A stretch of 64,000 nt of DNA, taken from contig JAJEKV010000040.1 in assembly GCA_021234155.1 (NCBI GenBank), positions 4,367,229 through 4,431,228 of the forward strand, read 5' to 3'. Below, piece after piece: positions 24,334-33,359 of this stretch (within the stretch, counting starts at the first letter, position 1; every line of letters begins with the position of its first letter). This DNA is from Isoetes taiwanensis (taxonomy: Eukaryota; Streptophyta; Lycopodiopsida; Isoetales; Isoetaceae). The notes below the pieces were generated by a model, which was not told where the DNA came from, made no database searches, and saw only the letters and a program-made list of their open reading frames with translations. Both the position numbers and the translations under genes were made by a program.

Positions 24334-24786
24334 ATGGTGAGCCATGCTGCCCAGCCTCGTCCCGCTCCATCCCGCCGGACTCGCCTCCGAGAGGCGAAGA
24401 GGCAGATAAAAAAATTGATAAAGAAATCCATTCCCCCCTCCCACAGATGCCGCTGTGGCTGCTCTCCGCACCACAGTCCGGATAATTGCGAGGAGTTATT
24501 TCTTCAGGGCAAGCTTCGCCCGGGAAAAGATTATCTGAGCACCAGCACCAACAGCCCCGAGTCCCCCCATACTCCCCTTGATTCAGATGAGATGGAGAAC
24601 GAGATTGAGAAAGAAGAAGAAATGGAGGAAGCAGATGAAGAATGGCAGGAAGAATTAGAAGAAGAAAAAAAGCAGATGATTATGGACACCCTCTCCTCCT
24701 CCGATGATGAAGTTGTTGCAGAAGCCATCCTTGAGGAGATGGCAGATGAAAGCTCAGAGGAAGAAGAGGAGGAGGTAGAGGGCTGA
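24334..24786 (+). CDS. Small acidic, Cys/His-containing protein, unknown function
   Basis: Intact single-exon frame of 150 residues starting at ACCATGG, an excellent plant start context, downstream of a TATA box and followed by AATAAA at 24941-24946. Residues 14-31 are strongly basic (RRTRLREAKRQIKKLIKK), a likely nuclear localisation or nucleic-acid-binding segment. Then comes a Cys/His cluster HRCRCGCSPHHSPDNC (about 37-52), possibly metal binding. The C-terminal half is almost all Glu/Asp with Ser (EEEMEEADEEW, DESSEEEEEEVEG). Basic head and acidic tail suggest a nuclear regulator or chromatin-type protein, but I do not recognise a family. It sits between a dead transposase and a broken FCP1-type gene and is the only intact frame in that block. 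Confidence 0.55.
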   Translation: MVSHAAQPRPAPSRRTRLREAKRQIKKLIKKSIPPSHRCRCGCSPHHSPDNCEELFLQGKLRPGKDYLSTSTNSPESPHTPLDSDEMENEIEKEEEMEEADEEWQEELEEEKKQMIMDTLSSSDDEVVAEAILEEMADESSEEEEEEVEG

Positions 24787-24931
24787 ATTTTTTTTTGTTT
24801 TTGTTATTTAGTTTTTGGTTCAGAAGAGCGAGTTGGGCATCTCAAAAAAAGGCCTCAAATGAGGATTATGAATGGAGCTAGGCATCTCCTTAAACTGCCT
24901 AGAACTTCTGTAATTTTGTAACACAGAGCTG

Positions 24932-25190
24932 GGCAACTCTAATAAAAGGCCTTATGTAAAATTTTTCAATGGCAAGACAAGGATTTACTGACTGCAATAT
25001 GTTTCTTTAGTTTCTACTCTATCTTGAAAGCAGAATTGTAATTTCTGCAGAAGCTGTTTTGAATTCTGGCAACTCTAATAAAAGGCCTTATGTAAAAATT
25101 TTCAATGGCAATACAAGGAATATGTTTCTTTAGTGTCAACTCTAACTTGAAAGCATAACTGTAATTTCTTTAGAAGCTGTTTTGAATTCT
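24932..25190. repeat. Tandem duplication, about 136 and 123 bp
   Basis: Unit 1 (24932-25067) and unit 2 (25068-25190) both start GGCAACTCTAATAAAAGGCC and end GCTGTTTTGAATTCT, with a small deletion in unit 2. The duplication carries the AATAAA polyadenylation signal of the small acidic gene, giving it two. Confidence 0.9.
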
Positions 25191-25211
25191 GGCTCTTTCA
25201 TTCTTAATTTT

Positions 25212-25421
25212 GAGAGAGCTGAAGTGAGATCACGCCAGGCGCGAAATATATTTGTGTGCAAAATGATTAAATTGTCAAGCAGTCCAATACACGCCTGGCG
25301 TGAATTGCATACAGTAATTAGCTTTATGCAGTTCACGCCAGGCGTGTATTGGACCTGCACAATATAAACATTTTGCACACAAACATATTTCGCGCCTGGC
25401 GTGATTTCACTTCAGCTCTCT
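25212..25421. repeat. Long inverted repeat (hairpin) with four CGCCAGGCG motifs
   Basis: Arms of about 98 bp (25212-25309 and 25324-25421), nearly 90% complementary by eye, around a loop of about 14 bp. Each arm contains two copies of the 9-mer CGCCAGGCG or its complement (25233, 25292; 25336, 25392), usually extended to TCACGCCAGGCGCGAAAT or ACACGCCTGGCGTGAA. Possible foldback/MITE or hairpin-RNA locus. Confidence 0.85.
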
Positions 25422-25524
25422 CGAATTTAAAAATTACAGTACAGTTTCTGAAGAAATTACAGTACTGCTTTAAAGTACAATACAAGATACACGCATGTCA
25501 TTTAAATTACAAGTGAATGGTATT

Positions 25525-25615
25525 AGCTCATGGCGCGAAATCACTAATTTGTTTTTTCAATGAATTCTCGCCTGGCGCGTATTCAACTGAACATACGCAT
25601 GGCGCGTATTCAACT
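25525..25615. repeat. Further CGCCTGGCG-type motifs
   Basis: TCATGGCGCGAAAT, TCTCGCCTGGCGCGTATTCA and ACGCATGGCGCGTATTCA occur within 90 bp, the last two sharing GCGCGTATTCAACTGAA. They are variants of the motif in the adjacent hairpin. Confidence 0.75.
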
Positions 25616-25619
25616 GAAG

Positions 25620-26600
25620 TTCTTCCTGTGCCAGCATAGGCTACAAGCATAAGCTTATTCAATGAGTAGTGTCGTGCTATTTAGGGGACCATCTTAGTTG
25701 CCCGAATCTTGTATGCCAGTTTATCTTTTATCAACAGCATTTGAGACTATTGTGCCAGCATTTGAGACTACTGAGGAACAACACACAGATGAATAACACA
25801 TAGATGAATAACACACAGATGTAATTAAAACAATGTAAAGAATGCAGGTTTTTTAAAGAATATCCCATCCATGTAAAGAATACAGTGTTTTTTAAATTCC
25901 TGAATGCTCTGGTCTGCAGGCCTTATAGTTTTGCAATATTGAATGAATGGTCTGGCATACAAGCGTTTTAATTTCATACATATGACAGAATCAGCTTGTG
26001 CATTTTAGTATGAGCACTCAATCTTCCTCTATGTCTTCCAAGAAAATGAAACTCACCTTCTTTAAGCGAATTACTGGCCATGCAACAAAGGTTAGATGCT
26101 TTCACCCTTGTGTCTCCATCGGGATGCCTTACGGGTAATGCTTTCGTCGTTGAAATGGCTGGCCTGGTTACTAGAATCTTCACATGATCATTTCCAAGAG
26201 GAACTCCATGGCGATTGCTTCGGATCGTGATTCTATCTTGCAATTTCCCACCCTCCTCTTCAAATTGTCATCGGCATGTAGCATTCTTCTCCACATTTGT
26301 TCAATGTCACAAGATCATGGGTTTTTGGAGCTTGGGTTACGGAAGAGTAGATGAACTTACATGAAGAAATTTCGACATCATTTCCAGCCCGGCTTCTTCG
26401 ATTCTTCCGAGTTCTTTCGAGTTCTTCCTGTTCTTCCAAGTTCTTTCGAGTTGAATGACAAGAAAGGTGGCGGCAAGATTAGGTGGTAGTTTCAAATTAT
26501 CAGATTAATTGTCTTTGCTTTTCTAGCCGTGAGTGAAATCTAATTATGGAATTTGACAATACGGGTGGTCATTAGAGCCATTTCTTTGCTCGTAAATGCG
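25620..26600. other. Intergenic, no supported gene
   Basis: A minus-strand open stretch at 25974-26243 (VPLGNDHVKILVTRPAIS) has a possible donor but no partner exons or family match, so I do not call a gene. At 26395-26455 the words TTCTTTCGAGTTCTTCC recur, resembling the complement of the CTCAAGAACTC repeats in the leader of the next gene. Confidence 0.35.
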
Positions 26601-26634
26601 ATCGGCGTCCGCTCCATTAGGCCCAATCGTAAGA

Positions 26635-26795
26635 TTGCTAACCATCGATTAAAAGTCGATCCGCGAAATTTAAATATCCGCTCCCTTCTATCGGACCGTC
26701 GATTAAAAGTCGATCCGCAAAATTTTAATAACCGCTCGCTTCTATCGGACCGTCGATCAAAAGTCGATCCGAATGAAACCCGTCGATCGAAAGCC
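26635..26795 (+). promoter_or_regulatory. Upstream tandem repeats with GTCGATTAAAAGTCGATCC core
   Basis: Three units of about 53-58 bp and a fourth partial one carry the core CGTCGATTAAAAGTCGATCC, each core holding two direct copies of GTCGAT, separated by CCGCTC(C/G)CTTCTATCGGA. They end 20-30 bp before a TATA box at 26819, so they are good candidates for promoter elements of the following gene. Confidence 0.6.
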
Positions 26796-26818
26796 GACCT
26801 AATCGCCTTATGGAAATC

Positions 26819-26825
26819 TATATAA
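26819..26825 (+). promoter_or_regulatory. TATA box of the FCP1-domain gene
   Basis: TATATAAG in AAATCTATATAAGTTTTTG, directly downstream of the GTCGAT tandem repeats and about 119 bp upstream of the ATG at 26938. The intervening leader contains repeated (G)CTCAAGAACTC words. Confidence 0.55.
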
Positions 26826-28734
26826 GTTTTTGAATTCCATTTCTAGCTTTTTGATTGTCGACTTGCTCCGAGACGCTCAAGAACTCCGAAGCGCTCAAGA
26901 ACTCAAGAACTCCGAGGCGCTCAAGATCATCGCGAAGATGCCGCCCAAAGGTCATGCTGCTCCAAACTCAGGCCGGGCCGCGAGAGAAGGTGCTGAAGGT
27001 CAGTATTGTCATCATTCTGTGTGTTATTCATTCATTGTTCATTGCTCTGATTAGTGTGCAGTGTTTGCTCTGTATTTACTGTATTTACTGTATTTGCTCT
27101 GTATCTTCTGCCTATACTCCTGTCTATTATTTCTATAGCAGTGACTTAAATTTCTATAGCTGCTCACACTCCTGTCTATCATTTCTTTAGTTGCTCATTT
27201 CTGCAGTGACTTGTATTTGCATCTGCATAATAAATGTCCTTCCTGTGTTAAATTGTCCCTTTCGTGATTAAGCGTTTACGTCTATAATTTGTAAAGTAGT
27301 ATGACCGTGTTTAGTTGGCCTGCCCGAAGTGTGCGTTCGGCATCTTTGTAAGTGGCACGCCTTATGAGTGCATGTCCGTAATTGGGGACCGTGTATGCCA
27401 TTACGTACTTTAGCCCTTTGGCGAATTGATGACCACCCGAAATCGCGCTAAGCGTGTATTGCACCCTCGTTTGCAGGGAAGAAGAGACAAAACCGAATGG
27501 TAGCTCCTACACCTCCTTCTAAGAAAGCAAGAGGCTCGGAAGATACTCAAGCGAGCTCCAGCTCACAGAAAAAGGGAAAGCCCAATGAGGACGCAGTATC
27601 CTATGCATTGTCGATGGATGATAGCGGATCCATTATCAGAGCAGACACAGATCCTCCATGCCCCAAGGAGAAGATGGATGACAGTGCGGAGTGGTATGTT
27701 GATGTAGGCAAAACAAATGGTAAGGTGGATCTTGTTTTACACTCCAGAAAGAAAGAGACCGATCTTATGAAGAAACAAGATATTCTTATCACTTGTGAGG
27801 AGCAGGATGACATATGTTGTCAACTCCTAGTGGAGGTTGTGAAGAACCACAAGAAAGATCTCGTCAGATTTACACATGCGGGGCAACCGCTTTCAAAGAT
27901 GGTCCGATGAAGAAGGGCGTGAGTCTTTGAGTCATGTTTCAAATACGGATGGCCTCAAAATCTTTGTCCTCACTCCGGTTTCTATTAGTGAAGGGGTGTC
28001 TGCGGTGAGGAGAGCTTTGCGAGGACCTTCTCCAAGTTACTACACGGAGGAGATGAAGCATCAAAATGATATCGGGGATGTCACGAAGATTCTTTGGACT
28101 TAGAAAAGGACATCCCCGCCGCCTTGAGTTGATGGCATTTTGGCGAGAAAATAACTCGAAAAGAAATTGCAGCGGGGAGGCAATGAGTAGGCTAGTCAAG
28201 TATGCGGCACAACTACCCACTTGGCCAATCTTTTACACATCCCATCCATGTTGACCGTCTCACTGAGATCACATAAGTCAAGTCTTGTTAGCGGGAGGTA
28301 TGATCCTGAGCATGCAAGAGAAATATTGAGGGCGATGGTGAGGAATCCAGGGCAAGTTCCTATGCTAGCTGACGTGCTTCCTTGGGATAAGAAAAAGGAT
28401 GCTCCACTCCGGTGGACAACACTAGAAGAGCTAACGATTGGAGAACCCTAATGTATGCTTCCTTATTATTAAGCGGACTGACATTCTATTGAGGCACAAC
28501 AATCCCTATCCAACCGGGCTAAGCAAACCGGACAAACAATGTATACGCTACATTACAACCACGGAGAGGTGTCGGTTTCTAAGCCCCCATACCCTGCGAG
28601 AGGACTGGCGAGAGATTAGTGCAACATTGAGCGAAATGGGCGAAGTCTTTCTTTATAAAAAGGTTAGTATATTTGGTGGAATAGAGTCGGATATATCAAG
28701 TAGCAATAACAGTAGTAGACTAGGTCAGCGTGTG

Positions 28735-29200
28735 TCAAAGGCGTGCCAATTGGCGTGGCGTGGCGTAATTTCATCTTGCCAATTGGCGCTGGCGTGTATT
28801 CGTCGTCCAATTGTCGGCATGAAATACATGCCACGCGTGAATTGCCAATGTACTGCATTTTCTTCAGGCGACGAATACACGCCCGGTAGCGAATGCGGTC
28901 GTTGCCAATTTGTGCTGGCGTGTGTTCATCGCCAATTAGCGGACGAATACCGCCCGGCGGCGAATTGCGCCACTAATTGGCGCTGGCGTGTATTTCCCGC
29001 GATTGGCGGCATGAACACACGCCACGCAATTGCCAGCGTACCCACGATCAAAATGCAATACATTGGCAATTCGCGCGTGGCGTGTGTTCATGCTGACAAT
29101 TCGCGGACGAATACATGCCAGGCGTGAATTGGCAACATGAATCCATGCCACGCGCGAATTGGCAGCATGAATTCACGCCAGGCGCGAATTGGCACGGCTG
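28735..29200. repeat. Intron-borne array of AATTGGC / GCCAGGCG units
   Basis: Inside intron 2 of the FCP1-domain gene about a dozen degenerate 30-40 bp units alternate AATTGGC(A/G) with GGCGTGTATTC, CATGCCACGCGTGAATTG or CACGCCAGGCGCGAATTGG, in both orientations. They are far more GC-rich than the surrounding intron. The units resemble the motifs of the hairpin at 25212-25421 and of intron 3. Confidence 0.85.
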
Positions 29201-31266
29201 CCTTTGACGTTTCCTGATTATCCTTTTTGCTTGATCTAAAAAGCGGTTAATTTTTGTATGCCCTGCTCATATTAGCTGACATGCTTTCCTTACACGTGCA
29301 GCCCTTACGTGGAACAACTCCGTCATGCCCACCAGCAATGGATAGAATATGGAAGACCCCTTCAAACAAAACAGGGAGGAACGAAGTCTGAGGAATTTAA
29401 GGCACTGGAAAAGACCTTGGCTCAGACTATAATCCAAGATAGGAAACCAAGGGCCAAAAAGCGAGGAAAAAAAAGCGGAGGAAGCAAAGCAGACGCGTGC
29501 AAAAAGCGGCTTCGAGAGGTCCCTGAGATGTCTACAAGATCGTCTTCGCTAAGGGCGAAGTCCGGGCGAAGTGGAACGAAGTTCGGGATGCTTATGCTCG
29601 TAAAGCGACTATCCGGACCCAATGGGACGAAAGTGCCTCCTCAAGATACTTCAATATTTGATCTCAAGACTACCGAGATGAGGAAAGTACAAGGCCTTCA
29701 AGATGATGAAATCATTTGGTTGTTAAATCAATGCATAAACAAAGAAGTTCTGTACAAGAAGGCTTCTTCAGTTAAGGACAAAATGTCCTTCATTGATTGT
29801 TGCACTCATATAAAGAACATGCGAGTTATGAAGGTAGCGGTTGGTGAAGAACTTGAAGCTATCGGTGATGTAACATTATGCGAAGTCGGCCTGCTAGACA
29901 AGTATGGCGTGTCTCTGCTGATGACATCAAGAAATACGTCTTTTGGTGAAGGAATTTCTGCAAAGCAGAAATCAAAGAACCAACAAAGCACACCTCAAAG
30001 CTATCGATAAGGTGATGGCTGAGTGAGAAGAAAGGTTGTCGCCCCGAAAGATGTTGGTGGTGACTTACACGCACTCCAATACCTGGTCTCTCGGCTATAA
30101 AGGTCTCCTACCCGATACAACAATAGGCCCTCGTAATATTTCTCTGTTTGTATTGGATAGCGGGACCGCAAAAGGAGAGAAGGGATGACTCAACAGAGAG
30201 ATGCTAGCAGTTTTTAGTAGCTGCATAGGCTTAACAACTTCGAAGCTCTTTACTATTGTCATCATATGCCCCCAGGGAGAGCCTCATATGCATGCTTTGG
30301 TGGCTTCATACGACTTGGAATGCCTAAAGGTCGTTAGGGAAGGCTCTCTTCTAAAGGATCTTGATTTGAGGATCACGATATAAAAGCGCTTGTATAATCT
30401 TCATAATGATATCCCTTGTGCGGATAGCGACTATGAGGTAGCTAAGAGCAAAGGGGCATCGGATAAAGGTGCATGGCGGTGTTTTCTTTTGGATGAACCC
30501 AACTTGAAAAATGTCTTCTACAAAGCGGATGATGAGGATGAAGCAAATGAAGGTGAGGAATTTGATGTTCCTAACCTCTCTAGGAAAGACATCACTTTGG
30601 AATTTGCCGACAAAGAAAAGGGACCCTTGAATAAACATGGGTTTGCAATCAATCGGCAAGCTATCTTGTTGAGGCATTTGCACCACTTGATACCACTTCT
30701 TTGTGGAATTGCATGTTGGAGGGTATATTGGTAGAGAGGCCCTGAAGACATCAAGAAGATGTTTAAGTTTCGTCAACGATGAGCAGTCCAGGGATTTCCT
30801 TGAAGTGTTTTTCGAAAAGGTACTAGCCACGGCTGATTGGGGTCCTGTCAAAGATAAAAACCCGTGGGCTTTGGTACCTTACAAAGGGCAGAAGCAAAAT
30901 ACTAGTTCACAAAAGCCTCCGACTGCAACTCCAGAATGTTCAAAAAGCAATGCAACCCCCGAGGAGAAGGCCGAAATGCTAGAGCGGGAACGTGAGACCA
31001 TGGAGAAAAATTCGGAGTCCATGCTTCATAACATTCCAACTGGTAATGTCCAGCTTGGGGGTACGACTGCGGCAGTTGCTGATAGCAGCCAGGATGATCA
31101 TGCAAGCTCAGATGCAACCACTGAGGTTAGGAATCAAACCCCTGTGGTAGCTTTCATAGAAGAGAATGTGTCCGAACTTAACGGTGGCGTTCATGCTTCT
31201 GACAGTAAGCATCCGGGGAGTGAAGTAGACGCTAAGACTGCTGCGGATGACGGCGACGATGAAAGG

Positions 31267-31335
31267 TAATTCACGCCAGGCGCGATATGTAGCTTATTTA
31301 TGAAGGATAAAACGCGCTTGGCGTGTATTGCAGAA
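31267..31335. repeat. CGCCAGGCG motif pair in intron 3
   Basis: Directly after the donor, TTCACGCCAGGCGCGATAT (31271-31289) is followed by ACGCGCTTGGCGTGTATTG (31312-31331) in inverted orientation. The intron is only 109 bp and is mostly made of this motif pair. Confidence 0.8.
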
Positions 31336-32244
31336 CACTTTTGCATGGCTAACTCTTTGTTTTCCATGGTTCAGGCCTCCACCTGCTTGTGACAAAATCA
31401 TTGTCTTCGATCTGAATGGTGTCCTGTGTAAAACGTTTCCTAAGAAGCTTATTAACGAGGGGATGACTTGAGCAAGTCCCTCTAGAATCGAATACTAAGT
31501 GGATCTATCCTCATCCACACTTAGAAGATATGATGAATGAGGCGTTGATTGTTTCGAGTTGCCATCGGTCCTCAATGGAACGCATAAAAATGTTGATGAA
31601 GTACTTAGGGTGTTACCGGGCATGAATCGAGACTTTGTGACGATTTGGGACCAAAGTAAGTGTATAAAGTTTCCACATCCAAGAGATCCGGATGGCAAAG
31701 CGGTCTTCGTGGAAACATCTTGGTACTATGATGGATCAGCTTGGCATTCAAAGAAAGAGGACATCATAATAGTAGATGATGATGCTCTTAAGTGCTTTTA
31801 TAATCAAGGTCGGGGCTCTAAATCCACCAACTTATACTCCACAAGATTACTCAACGGATGAGTTTCTAGTACTATTCATGTCCATCATGAGTGGCTTGGC
31901 TTACGGTAAAAAAAAGTATCGGATGTTGTCAAAACGCATCCAGAACTAGATCGGACTAAGGAGATGGATCCCTATCTTGAGAGTTATTTGACAAAGAAAG
32001 GACTAGTCCCTCCATGATGTAATCTTCATATCAAGTGAATACAATGTAAAAAGTGTTCTGTGTATATTGATGTGTTGTTATCTACAAATGCTATTGAAAC
32101 ACCACATTCTTCTTACTAAAACAAGAAAATGTTAAACCACCCACTACTACAACGCAAAAATTTGCAACAATGCAAAACAGCATGTCACACAACAAAACAC
32201 TATATTGAGAAAAGGGTATGCAAAAGTGGCGTGCTTTTGGAACA

Positions 32245-32274
32245 GACATAAATCCAATTTAAATGAATGATGGT
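32245..32274 (-). repeat. Right arm of the 30-bp inverted repeat
   Basis: Reverse complement identical to 20647-20676; about 11.6 kb lie between the arms. No target-site duplication could be identified outside them. Confidence 0.6.
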
Positions 32275-32279
32275 CATGT

Positions 32280-33356
32280 TTATAGGCATGTGCAACATAG
32301 GAAGTTGCCTCCTGGGGTGCAATCCCTTTATAGTTTCCAAGTACATGTCATCAATGTGACATGTATGAGTGACGTGGCAGTGTACTATACGTATTCGTAC
32401 TGTATATCAGTGTTGTCAGGTACGTTTAATACGGTATGGGTATTATACGTACTTAACGTACTAATACCGTATGCATACCTCTCATTTAAAAAGTACTTTA
32501 AATACATTTTTTGGAATTATAAAATACTTATTAAATACGTAAAATATGTACATTACGTATAGTACGTTAAATACTTCCTGTAATTTTTTAAAACTATTAT
32601 TTCTTGTATTGCAGTTGAAATAGTTGCAATAACAACTAGTATGAAGAACTTCAAGTTTTAAATCATGAACTAGAATATATCACTCTAGAAAATTAAGTAT
32701 TTCTCAAAGTTTTCAATCCAAAATATGTCTATTTAAGAGTTATATATTCTAGTTTGCAATCTACACCGCTATTAAGCTATTAACTGCCGCTGAGCTCTGT
32801 ATTTCTTTCCTGGCATGAATGCAAGCTACTGAAGTATTAAGGAGAAGATCTTCCTCCTGCCATGACAAAACAAGGAGAAAGGTGGGTCTGCATCTCCATC
32901 TCCATTCCAATTTGGCGGCTAGGGTAAGAAGAAAGAGGGGAAAAACACAGAGGTTTTGGGTGTTTATTTGCAAGAAGATTGTTTTTTTTTTTTTCTTTTT
33001 TGTTTTTTTAACTACAATTCCATAATTCCCCTAATGTCTAAAGTCTCTTAATGTGTTTTTTACTCCTATTCTATAATATATAGTAATGTATTTTTCCTAA
33101 TATATAATTTTACTAATTCTATTGGTCTAATGTCATTTGGACGCTTTTTTTTTTTAAAGTACGTATCATACGTACTATAGGTATTAATACGTTAAGTACG
33201 GTATTAATAAAACAAGAGTTCAATTTGACCTGTCAACTTATAGGTATAGTACGTATAATACTGTGAGGAAGGTATGGGACGTATGTAAACGTAAAATATG
33301 GGTACGTAAACAACACTGCTGTATATTATGCTGAAACATCACAATCTCCCCACCTT
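32280..33356 (-). mobile_element. LTR-like remnant split by a hAT element
   Basis: On the minus strand, 33356-33341 reads AAGGTGGGGAGATTGT, a plant retroelement polypurine-type sequence. It is followed by TGATGTTTCAGCATAATATACAG as a possible LTR start. The sequence continues across the hAT insertion into TACGAATACGTATAGTAC and a TATA-like CTATAAAGGG near 32325-32340. Only one LTR is seen, so the limits are uncertain. Confidence 0.4.
32408..33318. mobile_element. Non-autonomous hAT-like element
   Basis: Ends are CAGTGTTGTCAGGTACG and, inverted, CAGTGTTGTTTACGTACC, the classic hAT CAGTGTTG-type terminus. An exact 8-bp direct duplication CTGTATAT flanks it at 32400-32407 and 33319-33326. The 911-bp interior has no transposase. 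Both subterminal regions are packed with TACGT words (TACGTACTTAACGTACTAAT; ATACGTACTATAGGTATTAA), likely transposase-binding sites. A poly(T) run lies near 32980. It needs an autonomous partner elsewhere. Confidence 0.9.
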
Positions 33357-33359
33357 GAA

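Larger units (their letters stand above)
26938..32017 (+). pseudogene. Four-exon gene ending in an FCP1/NIF-like phosphatase domain, frame-broken
   Basis: Exons by GT-AG and coding: 26938-26998, 27477-28662, 29302-31265, 31375-32017. The N-terminus is basic (KKRQNRMVAPTPPSKKARG), probably nuclear. The middle holds VFVLTPVSISEGVSAVRRAL-like, MLADVLPWDKKKDAPLRW and long Lys/Glu-rich segments that I do not recognise. The last exon reads KIIVFDLNGVLCKTF, then FVTIWDQSKCIKF, GKAVFVETSW and DIIIVDDDALKCFYNQG. That is the motif order of FCP1/NIF phosphatases, with DLNGV in place of DLDGT as in several plant homologues. There are at least six frameshifts or stops (near 27905, 28100, 28210, 30010, 30383, 30735, 31470), so no full protein is made. 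It may have been a nuclear phosphatase, or cargo of a transposon. Confidence 0.6.

Noticed and set aside
24531-24728. Minus-strand open frame opposite the small acidic gene
   Set aside because: Ser-rich shadow of the Glu/Asp codons on the plus strand.
25212-25421. CRISPR-like array because of regularly spaced palindromes
   Set aside because: Plant nuclear context, inverted rather than direct repeats, and spacers that pair with each other: it is a hairpin.
25974-26243. Minus-strand gene divergent from the FCP1-domain gene
   Set aside because: Open for 89 codons with a possible donor, but no partner exons, family motif or promoter could be found.
28438-29127. A 229-codon open frame on the plus strand
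   Set aside because: Only its first third continues the FCP1-domain gene. From 28663 on it runs through the GC-rich intron array, where open frames exist in several frames and both strands because of the repeat.
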